From positions 186,001 through 250,000 of the forward strand of contig NZ_CP073720.1 in NCBI RefSeq assembly GCF_025137375.1: a DNA stretch of 64,000 nucleotides, written 5' to 3'. This DNA comes from Dactylosporangium fulvum. GTDB lineage: Bacteria; Actinomycetota; Actinomycetes; Mycobacteriales; Micromonosporaceae. Every line of letters begins with the position of its first letter. Position 1 is the first letter of the stretch. The position numbers were made by a program, and so were the translations under genes. Positions 48,865-57,280 of this stretch are shown piece by piece. A model generated the notes under the pieces. That model saw nothing but the letters and a program-made list of their open reading frames with translations, searched no databases and was not told the DNA's origin.

Positions 48865-49164
48865 ATGGACGACACCCTTGTGGTCGACTTCGGCGCGATG
48901 CAGCACGCCGGCCAGTCCATCCAGACCGCGCTCAACACGCTCAACGCCCGCCTGGACGAGGTCTCGCAGCTCGGACGGCGCCTCACGGCGGGCTGGCAGG
49001 GCGAGTCCCGTGAGGCGTATGCGGTCCGTCAGGCCGGCTGGGAGCGCGCCGGCAACGATCTCGCGCTGATGCTGCAGGACATCAAGGTCGCGCTCGACGA
49101 GTCGATGCAGCGGTATCTCGAGACCGAGCACCGCAACCGCCAGCTGTTCCCCGGCGCTCGCTGA
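48865..49164 (+). CDS. WXG100 protein, EsxA/EsxB-like (second)
   Basis: A 99-residue helical hairpin with GWQG at Trp44-Gly46 and YxxxE as YLETE (Tyr84-Glu88). Both motifs are at exactly the same positions as in its neighbour. Having an export motif in both partners is less common than in one. It probably forms a heterodimer with the first WXG100 protein. Confidence 0.88.
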   Translation: MDDTLVVDFGAMQHAGQSIQTALNTLNARLDEVSQLGRRLTAGWQGESREAYAVRQAGWERAGNDLALMLQDIKVALDESMQRYLETEHRNRQLFPGAR

Positions 49165-49176
49165 CCCTTTCCCTTC

Positions 49177-49259
49177 CGTGTTGATCCTGCAGTTTGTGGT
49201 GCCTGCCGAACCGGGACGAAGACGGGGTGTCTCGGCACCGCAACTGCAAGATCAACGCG
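49177..49259. repeat. Large inverted repeat between esx and mycP ends
   Basis: The arm at 49177-49203 (CGTGTTGATC...GGTGCC) pairs with 49234-49259 (GGCACC...GATCAACGCG) over about 26 bp, with two mismatches and one indel. The 30-base loop can pair further. It lies between convergent genes and includes the mycP stop codon. It may serve as a two-way terminator or be a dispersed palindromic element. Confidence 0.7.
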
Positions 49260-50487
49260 GCGGGACGGGGGGAGGGCCGGAGGTCGGGGCGGCCCGGTCG
49301 CGCACGCCGGGCCGCCAGGCCCGGCGGCGGCCCCGCGGCAGCACGATCACGGCCAGCGCCAGCAGTGACACCAGGGCCAGGCCGGCGCCGCCCAGGAGCA
49401 GGGTCCGGTGCTCGGCCGCGGCCCGTGCGGCGACGGCCGCGTCGTCCCGCGCCGGCGCCTGCGCCGGGCCGGCCGGCTTCGGGGAGGCGCCGACGCGTTC
49501 CGTCAGCGCGCGGTACGGGTTCAGCACGCCCTTGCCGTAGCCCGGGCCGGCCGAGCCGCCGTCGGCGGTCGCGGTCAGCTGGGCCGCGACCTCGGCCGCG
49601 GACAACTCGGGGCGGTACTGGCGCAGGAGGGCCGCCGTCGCGGCGACGAACGGCACCGCGAAGCTGGTCCCGTCGGCCACCGTCAGGCCCTGCGGTGTCG
49701 CAGTGGTCACGATCTGTGCGCCGGGGGCGACCAGGTCGACGTGCGGGCCGGTCTGCGAGCTCGGCACGCGCCGGCCGTCCGGATCGATCGCGCCGACGCC
49801 GACGACCCCGTCGTACGCGGCGGGGTACGGCGTCGGGTTGCCCTCCTCGAACCGGTTGCCGGCCGCCGCGACGAGGACGACGTCGCGGGAGATCGCGAAC
49901 CGCACCGCCTCGCGGACCTCGGGCTCGTCGCGGTAGGAGACCAGCGACAGGTTGATCACCTTTGCGCCGCGGCCGACCGCGTCCCGGATCGCCGCGGCCA
50001 GCCCGGCGGCGGTGCCGCGCCGGCCCGCCGTCGTGCCGTCCTCCAGTTCGATCAGCTCGCTTACGCGCAGCGCCAGGATCGTCGCGGCGGGTGCCAGGCC
50101 GCGGAACGTCACCCCGCCGGCCGGGCGCGCGGCGATGATGCCGGCGACACCTGTGCCGTGGCCGACGCAGTCCAGGACGGAGCCGCCGCCGTCGAGCTGG
50201 TCGGTGCCGGACTGGACCGCGCCGCGCAGCTGCGGGTGCCGCGCGTCGACGCCGGAGTCGATCACCGCGACGATCACGCCGTGGCCGTCGGCGAGCGGGG
50301 CCAGGCGGCGCTGGTCGTACCGCTGCTGGGGCCAAGGTGTGCCGGTGGGCGCCGGTTGTGGCGGGCGGAGCGGGCCAGAGCAGGCCGGCGGAGCGTGCGC
50401 CGCAGCCGGCAGGGGCGCGAGGCAGCCGGCCAGGGCCAGCAGGATCGCCGAACCGGACAATCGGGCACGGCGTGGCATGGTCCACAT
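49252..50487 (-). CDS. mycP: Type VII secretion mycosin protease
   Basis: A 411-residue membrane-anchored subtilase. It has a signal peptide (residues 1-31). The triad is Asp77 (AVIDSG), His110 (VGHGTG) and Ser275 (GTSFAVP), with Asn211 in AAAGNR. A C-terminal helix (about 370-392) followed by an Arg-rich tail anchors it. Mycosins process secreted substrates and stabilise the ESX complex. The start is ATG 50487 or 50478. Confidence 0.9.
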   Translation of the reverse strand: MWTMPRRARLSGSAILLALAGCLAPLPAAAHAPPACSGPLRPPQPAPTGTPWPQQRYDQRRLAPLADGHGVIVAVIDSGVDARHPQLRGAVQSGTDQLDGGGSVLDCVGHGTGVAGIIAARPAGGVTFRGLAPAATILALRVSELIELEDGTTAGRRGTAAGLAAAIRDAVGRGAKVINLSLVSYRDEPEVREAVRFAISRDVVLVAAAGNRFEEGNPTPYPAAYDGVVGVGAIDPDGRRVPSSQTGPHVDLVAPGAQIVTTATPQGLTVADGTSFAVPFVAATAALLRQYRPELSAAEVAAQLTATADGGSAGPGYGKGVLNPYRALTERVGASPKPAGPAQAPARDDAAVAARAAAEHRTLLLGGAGLALVSLLALAVIVLPRGRRRAWRPGVRDRAAPTSGPPPVPPR

Positions 50488-50689
50488 GCTAGGTGCTCGT
50501 CCATCGATGGGGGTGCCCGTCGTGCCGACGCCGACGGGTGCCGTGAATGGGACAGCCCTGTGATCGCTCCGGCTTCGATCGCTATGCTGGCTGGAGCGCT
50601 TGCTCGCGTCGCCACCCCTCGAATTGCCGTGGCCGTATAGGTTAGGTTTCGGCGACGCGGCGGTTTCGAGCCCGACAGAGGGGGTGGCC

Positions 50690-53600
50690 GTGACCGAGTG
50701 GGAGCCGGCCACTGAGGCCGAGACCGCCATGCGTGATGCCCTGCGTGCAAACGATCAGGAGCAGTATTTCCGCATCCTGGCGCGCACGGACGTCCTGCTG
50801 CCGATCGCGCCCGACGCCCAGTCCAGCGGCGACGGCGGCTGGGGCACCTGGACCACCGATGGCCGCACCCATGTGCTGGCCTTCACCTCGCCCGCCGCGC
50901 TGCACGAGTGCCTGGCCGGGCATCCGGGCACCCACCGCCGGGTGCCGTTCCGTGACCTGGCCGGCATCTGGCCCAACGTCGATTGGTGGCTGGCGGTCAA
51001 TCCCGGCCTGCCGATCGAGGGCTACCTGCCCAGCTGGTTCGTGACCCAGATCAGCCGCGGCGACGTCCGCCTTCCCGGTCGCACACTCGGTGCGCGGGCC
51101 CGCATGGAGCAGGCCAGTTCCCGGACCCGGGCGGTGGCGCAGGTTCCGATGCGGTCCGTGCCCAACCAGCCCGCCCCGACCCCGATCGAGCGCCAGCGGA
51201 TGCGTTCCGACCAGGCCGGTCAGCCGCCGTCCTCGTTCGCGCCGCGGCGTGAGGTCCCACCGCCGGACGTAGCACCTCCCAGAGCCTTCCACCCGACGCG
51301 GGCCGATCGTCCGGTGAACTTCGAGCGCACGATGGGCGCTCGGCCAGAAGCGCCGGTTTCGCCGCCTTCCGGGGGTTTTGGTGCTTTCGGCGGTGCTGGT
51401 GGTCCTGTGTCGGGTGGTCCTACGCCGGGTGGTCCCGTGTCGGGCGGCCCCACGCCTGGTGGTCCCGTGTCAGGTGGTCCCACGCCTGGTGGTCCCGTGT
51501 CGGGCGGCCCCACGCCGGGTGGTCCCGTGTCAGGTGGTCCCACGCCGGGCGCGGCTCGCGGGCGGGCGGCGTTCCCGCGGCGCGGGCTGTTCGACGAGGA
51601 CGACCGCAAGGCGTTCGACGTGCCGAACGAGCGCGAGCTCTTCTCCGATGTCGACCGTGGCCAGGGCCGGTCCGACCTGCCCAGGCGCCCGGCGTCCAAC
51701 GGCGCCGGGCGGCCTGCCGAGCCGGCTCCGGGTTCCGGCCCGCCGTCGTGGGCGCCGGGCTCCGGCGCCGCCGGTCCCGTGCCTGACGAGGCGAACGGTG
51801 ACCCTCGGCGGCACTGGCCGCGCCGGGATCCGTCGCGGAGCCTCGGCGAGGTGTTCACCGAGCACGCCGATCCGGTGATCCCGGCTGCCTGGCAGCCGCC
51901 GCCGAACCTGCCGGGCCCGACCGGTCCGCCGCTGCCGACCCGCCAGCCGCAGGCGCCACAGCCGTCGTTCGGCGTCGGCGGGACGTTGCCGTCGCGTCCG
52001 TCGGGTGCCCTGGACGACGCGCAGCCCACGTCTCCTGCGGGCGGGTTCTTCGGCGCGGCCGCTGCCCGGCCGCCGGCCGGGGAGTCGCTGGCCGGGTGGG
52101 GCGAGCAGCCGGTGGAGGAGCCGCGTGCGTACCGGCCCGAGGCCGGCCCGCTGCCGAGGCGGCCCAGCAGTGAGCAGACGCAGCCGATCAGTTCGGGTTG
52201 GGACGGGCCCGGCGATGTGCGCCCTGGGAGCCCGGGGCTGGCGGCGGTGCGGCCCGCTGGCGGCGAACCCGCCGGCGAGCCTGCCTTCCGGCCCGCCGAG
52301 GAGCCCTTCCGGCCCGCCGAGGAGCCCTTCCGGCCCGCCGAGGAGCCCTTCCGGCCCGCCGAGGAGCCCTTCCGGCTGGTTGAGGAGCCTGCGCCCTTCC
52401 GGCCTGCCGAGGAGCCCAGCGCCTTCCGGCCCATCGCGGAGCCCTTCCGGCTGGCTGAGGAGTCCAGCGCGTTCCGGCCCGCCGAGGAGCCCTTCCGGCC
52501 GGTTGAGGAGCCTGCGCCCTTCCGGCCCGCCGAGGAGCCCAGCGCCTTCCGGCCCATCGCGGAGCCCTTCCAGCCGGCTGAGGAGCTCAGCGTGTTCCGT
52601 GCCGGTGTGGAGCCGGGCGGATCGCGGGCGGCCGATGAGGCTGCCGTATTCCCGGTCGCTGAAGAGGCCGGCCCGCCGCCGGCGGAGCCGTTGCCGTTCG
52701 ACCGGCCGGTGTTCGACCGGCCCGGGTTCAGCCGGCTCGACGCCGAGCTTCCCGAGGTCGACAACGCGCAAGGAGCGTCGCCGTTCGGGGAGGTGGCGGC
52801 CAAGGCCCGGGCTGCGGGCTTCGGGCGGAACACAGACCTGGACCAGCATCCGTTCTTCGCCGATACGCCCGATTTTGCACCTGCCGAGCCCACGGTCGAG
52901 CCGTTTGTCGAGGCCGCCGACCGGGCGCCCGCGGAGCGGGCATTCGAGTCGCGCTCATTCTTCGAGCCGGTCGAAGCACCCCGGACGGAGTCGCCGTTCA
53001 CGGCACCGTCCGAGGTGATCTACGAGGCACGAATCGAGCCGCGCACCGAGCCTGCCGTCGAGACCCGCGCCGAGCCGCCCGCCGAGCCGGCCTTCGAGAG
53101 CCAGTCCTCGTCGTCGTTCTTCGAGTCGCGCGTCGAGCGGGCCCCCGACCTGATCGACGGGCCCACCGAGCCGGTCGGGTACCCGGAGCGGCAGCCGGTC
53201 GCCGAACGGCCGGTTTACACGCCCTTCACGTCGGGACTCGACGCCTTCGCCGAGCCGCCCGCCGCCGCGGAAACCACAGCGGCCAAGGACCCGGACGAGC
53301 CCGAGCCGTCGCCCGAGCTGCGGTCGTTCTTCGAGGCCGGGGCGGCCGAGCGGGCGCAGCTGCAGGCCGAGGAGCCGGCCTACTCGTGGTCGTACACGCC
53401 CGAGACCGTGTACGAGCCGGAGATTGCCGACGTCGAGGTCGTTGTCCCGACGACGCCGGAGCCTGCGGTCGAGGATTGGGAGGATCGGCCGGTCGCAGCG
53501 CCGCCGGTCAGAAGCTCCCAGCCGGTGCCGGACTTCCACCCGGCCAACAGCGTCGAGCAGGACCTCTACGACGCCGTCCAGGCCAACAGCACCGACCGGT

Positions 53601-54487
53601 TCCTGTCGACGCTGCTGCTGGCCAAGGTGATCGTGCCGCTGTGGACCGGTGAAGGGCCGGTCGATCCGGCCAGTTGGCGGACCGAGCACATGAACGGCGT
53701 GCCGCACCTCGTCGTCTTCTCATCGCAGGAGCGCATGGCCGACCGGTTCGGGCCGGACATGCCGGGCAGCTGGATCAAGTTCACCCGGCTGATCCGCCAC
53801 TGGCCGCCAGGCGACCAGCTCGCGTTCGCGATCAACCCGGAGTCGCCGGCCGGTGCCGTGCTGCCGGGCGCGGAGGTCATACAACTGGCCACGTGGGCTG
53901 CCGAGATGGGTCTCGGCGTCGACGAGCCGGACGAGCAGCCCGTCGCACCGAAACCGACCGAGGCCAGCCAGCCGCGGCCCGCGTTCGAGCCGCCTGCGTC
54001 CAGCGACCAGCTGGTGATGCAGAAGCCCATTTCGCCCGAGCAGCTGTCGTACTACCTGGAGCGCAACTACGACCGCGTCTCCGGCTTCGTCCACCGGGCC
54101 AGCGAGGTCGCCCATCTGGAGACGCCCGAGCACCTGTACAACGCGCTCGGCCTCGGCTACGCCGGATCGTCGTTCAAGCCGGACGCCGACGAGGTATATG
54201 TGCTGCGGTGGATCGCCTACCGCGGCAACCTCTACCGGATTCCGTACGGCGGCTCGTCCCCCGAGGCGATGCGTGCCATGCAGGGCTGGGTGATCGAGCG
54301 CTCGCCGTTCCGCGGCAACGGGTTCGCGCCGAGCGAGACCAGCGACGTCATCGCCGAGTTCAAGGTGGACAGCGCGCGGCTGCCGCACGACGCCGAGCTG
54401 TGGCGGCTGCGGCGGGACGGCCGGCAGGAGCTCATCGCGCGGCTCGACGCCGACGGCCCGAACTGGCGGAAGACCGGTGCGCTGTGA
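50690..54487 (+). CDS. Giant SseB-domain protein next to the type VII locus
   Basis: A 1265-residue protein. Residues 1-130 form one SseB-like domain (DALRANDQEQYFRILARTDV, WWLAVNPGLPIEGYLP). A second lies at about 945-1085 (DLYDAVQANSTDRFL, AFAINPESPAGAVLPG). Between them are 800 residues of disordered, Pro/Glu/Gly-rich sequence with two repeat tracts. The last 150 residues form a separate domain (SPEQLSYYLERNYDRVSGFV, LRWIAYRGNLYRIPYGG). There is no signal peptide. GTG at 50690 follows GAGGGGG; GTG 50684 is possible. The partner gene overlaps its stop. The architecture resembles type VII-linked effector proteins, but this is inference. Confidence 0.7.
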   Translation: MTEWEPATEAETAMRDALRANDQEQYFRILARTDVLLPIAPDAQSSGDGGWGTWTTDGRTHVLAFTSPAALHECLAGHPGTHRRVPFRDLAGIWPNVDWWLAVNPGLPIEGYLPSWFVTQISRGDVRLPGRTLGARARMEQASSRTRAVAQVPMRSVPNQPAPTPIERQRMRSDQAGQPPSSFAPRREVPPPDVAPPRAFHPTRADRPVNFERTMGARPEAPVSPPSGGFGAFGGAGGPVSGGPTPGGPVSGGPTPGGPVSGGPTPGGPVSGGPTPGGPVSGGPTPGAARGRAAFPRRGLFDEDDRKAFDVPNERELFSDVDRGQGRSDLPRRPASNGAGRPAEPAPGSGPPSWAPGSGAAGPVPDEANGDPRRHWPRRDPSRSLGEVFTEHADPVIPAAWQPPPNLPGPTGPPLPTRQPQAPQPSFGVGGTLPSRPSGALDDAQPTSPAGGFFGAAAARPPAGESLAGWGEQPVEEPRAYRPEAGPLPRRPSSEQTQPISSGWDGPGDVRPGSPGLAAVRPAGGEPAGEPAFRPAEEPFRPAEEPFRPAEEPFRPAEEPFRLVEEPAPFRPAEEPSAFRPIAEPFRLAEESSAFRPAEEPFRPVEEPAPFRPAEEPSAFRPIAEPFQPAEELSVFRAGVEPGGSRAADEAAVFPVAEEAGPPPAEPLPFDRPVFDRPGFSRLDAELPEVDNAQGASPFGEVAAKARAAGFGRNTDLDQHPFFADTPDFAPAEPTVEPFVEAADRAPAERAFESRSFFEPVEAPRTESPFTAPSEVIYEARIEPRTEPAVETRAEPPAEPAFESQSSSSFFESRVERAPDLIDGPTEPVGYPERQPVAERPVYTPFTSGLDAFAEPPAAAETTAAKDPDEPEPSPELRSFFEAGAAERAQLQAEEPAYSWSYTPETVYEPEIADVEVVVPTTPEPAVEDWEDRPVAAPPVRSSQPVPDFHPANSVEQDLYDAVQANSTDRFLSTLLLAKVIVPLWTGEGPVDPASWRTEHMNGVPHLVVFSSQERMADRFGPDMPGSWIKFTRLIRHWPPGDQLAFAINPESPAGAVLPGAEVIQLATWAAEMGLGVDEPDEQPVAPKPTEASQPRPAFEPPASSDQLVMQKPISPEQLSYYLERNYDRVSGFVHRASEVAHLETPEHLYNALGLGYAGSSFKPDADEVYVLRWIAYRGNLYRIPYGGSSPEAMRAMQGWVIERSPFRGNGFAPSETSDVIAEFKVDSARLPHDAELWRLRRDGRQELIARLDADGPNWRKTGAL
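51398..51547 (+). repeat. Five 30-bp repeats encoding GGPVSGGPTP
   Basis: Five consecutive 30-bp units encode the decapeptide GGPVSGGPTP without a break. Differences between units are mainly at third positions. The tract is a flexible spacer in the SseB-domain protein and is prone to copy-number change. Confidence 0.9.
52284..52602 (+). repeat. Degenerate 21-bp repeats encoding FRPAEEP
   Basis: A tract of FRPAEEP-type heptads (four nearly perfect, then variants such as FRLVEEPAP and FRPIAEP). It forms an acidic Pro-rich linker in the SseB-domain protein. A longer 42-45-residue block is itself partly duplicated. Confidence 0.85.
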
Positions 54488-54849
54488 TCCGTGACGGTTA
54501 CGCGGCTCGGTGGCGCGGTGCGGAGTACGAGGCGAGCCCCGACGGCGACGACGTCCGGCTGTACCGTCCGGATCCGGGCGACGGGTTCGACGAGGTGCGG
54601 CCCGGCCGGTACCGCCGCATCGTGTCCCTGACCGAGGTCGACGACCTGGCCTATGTGCGGACCACGTGCTTCTGGCGCGGGCAGCCGTTCATCGTGCTGG
54701 GCGAGCACGACGGGTGGGTGCGGGTCGAGTACACGGGCGGGCGGGCGCCCGTCGCCGCCGAGCTCGGCCTGGAGGAGTTCGACTACGGCGTGTATCAGGG
54801 CTGGGCGCCCAAGGCCGAGGTCTCCGAGCTGCGTGAGTATCGGGTTTAG
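54484..54849 (+). CDS. Small protein coupled to the SseB-domain gene
   Basis: A 121-residue soluble protein whose GTG overlaps the stop of the giant gene. It is rich in aromatic and acidic residues (EYEASPDGDDVRLYRP, TTCFWRGQPFIVLGEHDGWV, FDYGVYQGWAP). There is no signal or membrane segment. Translational coupling right behind a large multidomain gene is the arrangement of toxin-immunity pairs, so it may bind the C-terminal domain of the upstream product. Function not known; it may equally be a chaperone. Confidence 0.65.
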   Translation: MIRDGYAARWRGAEYEASPDGDDVRLYRPDPGDGFDEVRPGRYRRIVSLTEVDDLAYVRTTCFWRGQPFIVLGEHDGWVRVEYTGGRAPVAAELGLEEFDYGVYQGWAPKAEVSELREYRV

Positions 54850-55769
54850 CCGCCCTTCACCCAGCGCAGGATCTCGCCGGTGACCAGTTCGGGCTGCTCG
54901 AGGTGCAGGAAGTGTGACGCGTTGGGCAGCAGGCGCCACTCGTACTCGGCCAGCACGTAACGCCCGGATCCCTGTGCGGTGCGTGGCAGTACCGCCGGAT
55001 CGAGTGCACCGTGCAGTTGCAGGGTCGGCGCGGTGACCGGCCGTTGCAGCTGCTTCACGAAGCGATACCCCTGCAGTCGCAGCGCCGACCGCACCGCCCA
55101 GCGGTAGGTCTCCAGCGCGCAGAACGCCGCCTGCGGGATCCGCATCGCTTCGCGGCAGCATTGCTCGTACGCGCGGAAGTCGGCACTGCCGACCCAGGCG
55201 GGTGCCCCCCACCGCTCCAGGTAGTCGCCGACGAGTGCCGCGTTGTCCCGGGTCAGGATGTGCTCGAAGCGCGGCACCTGGAACTTCAGCACGGGCTTCG
55301 CGGCGGCGAGTTGCCCGCGCGGGTCGGTGGCGAGCGCGGCCCGCAGCCGTAGCGGGTGGGCGGCGCCGAGGACAACGAGCCGCCGGACCAGCTTCGGGTG
55401 GAACGCGGCGGTCGCCCAGGCGATCATTCCGCCGTATCCGGTGCCGACGAGGTAGGCGCTGCGCTCGCCGAGGGCGCGGATCAGGCCGGCCACGTCGCCG
55501 GCCATCGTGTACCCGTCGTAACCACGCGGTGGCTTGTCGCTCGCGCCGTATCCGCGCAGGTCGATCGCGACCGCGCGGAACCCGGCGTCGGCCACGGCGG
55601 TCAGCTGGTGGTGCCACGCGTACCAGAACTCGGGGAAGCCGTGCAGGAACAACACCAACGGTCCGGTGCCGGCCTCCACGACGTGGAACCTGGTGCCGTT
55701 GGCGCTCACGAAACGGTGCGACCATGGGCCGTCGAGCATGACGCACGTGTCGTCAACGGAGGGGTTCAT
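54846..55769 (-). CDS. Alpha/beta hydrolase, epoxide-hydrolase-like, nucleophile missing
   Basis: A 307-residue alpha/beta hydrolase. The oxyanion region HGFPEFWYAWHHQL (43-56) and DLRGYGASDKP (70-80) are those of epoxide hydrolases and haloalkane dehalogenases. The nucleophile elbow reads VGTGYGG (108-114), with Gly111 where Asp (GHDWGG) or Ser is expected. The later acid (HGALDP) and His (ASHFLHLEQP) remain. It overlaps the end of the convergent small gene by 4 bp. It may be inactive or use another mechanism. Confidence 0.8.
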   Translation of the reverse strand: MNPSVDDTCVMLDGPWSHRFVSANGTRFHVVEAGTGPLVLFLHGFPEFWYAWHHQLTAVADAGFRAVAIDLRGYGASDKPPRGYDGYTMAGDVAGLIRALGERSAYLVGTGYGGMIAWATAAFHPKLVRRLVVLGAAHPLRLRAALATDPRGQLAAAKPVLKFQVPRFEHILTRDNAALVGDYLERWGAPAWVGSADFRAYEQCCREAMRIPQAAFCALETYRWAVRSALRLQGYRFVKQLQRPVTAPTLQLHGALDPAVLPRTAQGSGRYVLAEYEWRLLPNASHFLHLEQPELVTGEILRWVKGG

Positions 55770-55857
55770 GTCGCTCAGCGTAGGGCCAGCGGGCTCGTTT
55801 TCCTGCCAGGTGGGTGGCTGTGATCCGTGTTGTCGAGGGTCGCGCGCAGGGCGTGGT

Positions 55858-55870
55858 AACGCTTAGCGTT
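55858..55870. promoter_or_regulatory. AACGC-TTA-GCGTT palindrome
   Basis: A perfect 5-bp dyad immediately upstream of ATG 55877 and within the divergent region to the hydrolase gene. It could be an operator. Confidence 0.3.
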
Positions 55871-55876
55871 CTCGGC

Positions 55877-56974
55877 ATGGACCTGTCGTTGCCGCTCGTC
55901 ACCGTCGAGGGTACGCCTGGTGAGTGCGGGATCGCATACGGTAGGTCGGCCGCCGACCTGATCGCGGCCAACACCGTGAACTACATGGCGCGGTTCGCCT
56001 CGGATGCCGGCATCGACGAGGCGTCGGCCCGGCGGTTCGGCTCGCTGTTCCGCGACGCCTCCCACCGCCACGCGCCGCGGGTGGCCCAGATGCTCGACGG
56101 CGTGGCCGAGGGCTCTGGCGTGGACGTCGCCGAGATCTACGCGCTCAACGGCCGTTCCGAGTTGCTGTACGCCGGGAACAACGCCGCGACGGAGTGCACG
56201 GCGATCGGTGTGCTCGACACGCGGACGGCGAGCGGGCATACGCTGCTCGCGCAGAACTGGGACTGGCATCCGGCGCAACGGCCGTATGCCCTGCTGCTCG
56301 CCACCCGTGACGAGCACGGATCGCAGGTGCTCGCGCTGACCGAGGCCGGCATGCTCGCCAAGGCCGGTCTCAACGACGCGGGCCTCGGCGTCTGCGTCAA
56401 CCTGCTGGGCACGGACCGTGACGGCCGTTCGGGCGGGGTGCCGTACCACGTGTTGCTGCGCGCGGTCCTCGAGACGCGCGTGCTCGGCACGGCGATCGCG
56501 GCGGCGTGTGCGACGCCGCGTGGCTGCAGCATCAATCTGCTGGTCGGTCAGGCGTTCGGCGGCGGCATCCCGGGTGAGGTGCTCGACATGGAGGTCGCGC
56601 CCGGCGACGTCGGGTTCCTGAACCCGGTCGACGGCGTGATCACGCACGCCAACCACTTCGAAGCGCCGCTGCCGCTGTTCGACACCCTTCGCGGTATCGG
56701 CAGCGCGTCGTTCTTCCGTGGCGCACGGTCGCGCCGGCTGCTCGGCGACGGCCTGCTCGACGAGTCGCGGATCCAGGCCGTGCTCGCCGATCATGGCGGG
56801 TATCCGCAGTCGATCTGCCGGCACGACATCGACGCGTCGAGTGAGGTCGATCGAACGGAGTCGCTGTATGCGGTGCTGCTCGACCTGGATGAGCGCCGCA
56901 TGTCGATCGCCGCGGGGCCGCCGTGTCTGGCCGACAAGTACCACGACATCCGACTTGACGAACTTTTCGCCTGA
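55877..56974 (+). CDS. C45-family peptidase/acyltransferase-like Ntn hydrolase
   Basis: A 365-residue protein resembling acyl-CoA:6-aminopenicillanate acyltransferase (peptidase family C45). The likely nucleophile after self-cleavage is Cys107 in ATECTAIGV. NWDWHPAQRPY and NDAGLGVCVN are typical segments. The ATG at 55877 gives the usual family start (LPLVTVEGTPGE); a longer form from GTG 55814 is possible but would run through the palindrome. Substrates in bacteria are unknown; amide hydrolysis is expected. Confidence 0.8.
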   Translation: MDLSLPLVTVEGTPGECGIAYGRSAADLIAANTVNYMARFASDAGIDEASARRFGSLFRDASHRHAPRVAQMLDGVAEGSGVDVAEIYALNGRSELLYAGNNAATECTAIGVLDTRTASGHTLLAQNWDWHPAQRPYALLLATRDEHGSQVLALTEAGMLAKAGLNDAGLGVCVNLLGTDRDGRSGGVPYHVLLRAVLETRVLGTAIAAACATPRGCSINLLVGQAFGGGIPGEVLDMEVAPGDVGFLNPVDGVITHANHFEAPLPLFDTLRGIGSASFFRGARSRRLLGDGLLDESRIQAVLADHGGYPQSICRHDIDASSEVDRTESLYAVLLDLDERRMSIAAGPPCLADKYHDIRLDELFA

Positions 56975-57280
56975 TTCTTCGCCGGTACGACCCGTGCCGT
57001 GCCTCGCGACCAGCGATTTTTCCGGCTGTGCCGCAGCTTAAATGTATCTGTGCTGATGCCTGCGGAACGGGCTGTTGTTTACCGCTCGAGAAGCCCTGTT
57101 TCCGCAGTTCACCTCGGGGATGCCGGACCTCGTGCGGGCAATCGTGACCTTGGGTTACCGCGAGACGTCTTAAGTCCTGGTCAGGGCGCTTCAGACGTGG
57201 GTTGTTCATGGTTTGGACGGCTACTACCTTCCGCTATCGACGCACGTGAGCCCCCACACCGTCGGAATCGGGATTTGTAG
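56975..57280. other. Leader region of the DUF1800/DUF1501 operon
   Basis: A 306-bp gap, relatively AT-rich. It contains a hairpin (57164-57198) and a possible promoter: TTGGAC at 57213-57218, 16 bp, TATCGA at 57235-57240. The promoter would leave a leader of about 35 bases. I see no gene or known riboswitch. Confidence 0.4.
57164..57198. other. Hairpin upstream of the DUF1800 gene
   Basis: ACGTCT-t-AAG (57165-57173) pairs with CTT-c-AGACGT (57189-57198), with an inner CCTG/CAGG pairing. It is upstream of the proposed promoter, so a DNA operator or the end of the preceding transcript is more likely than a leader structure. Confidence 0.35.

Noticed and set aside
49252..50640. Open frames on the plus strand through mycP
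   Set aside because: Antisense to a protease with an intact catalytic triad; no start signal.
51398..51547. Regular 30-bp repeats considered as a CRISPR array
   Set aside because: The units are contiguous, have no spacers and are in frame within a coding gene.
57164..57198. Hairpin considered as a riboswitch
   Set aside because: It lies upstream of the likely promoter and shows no known riboswitch core.
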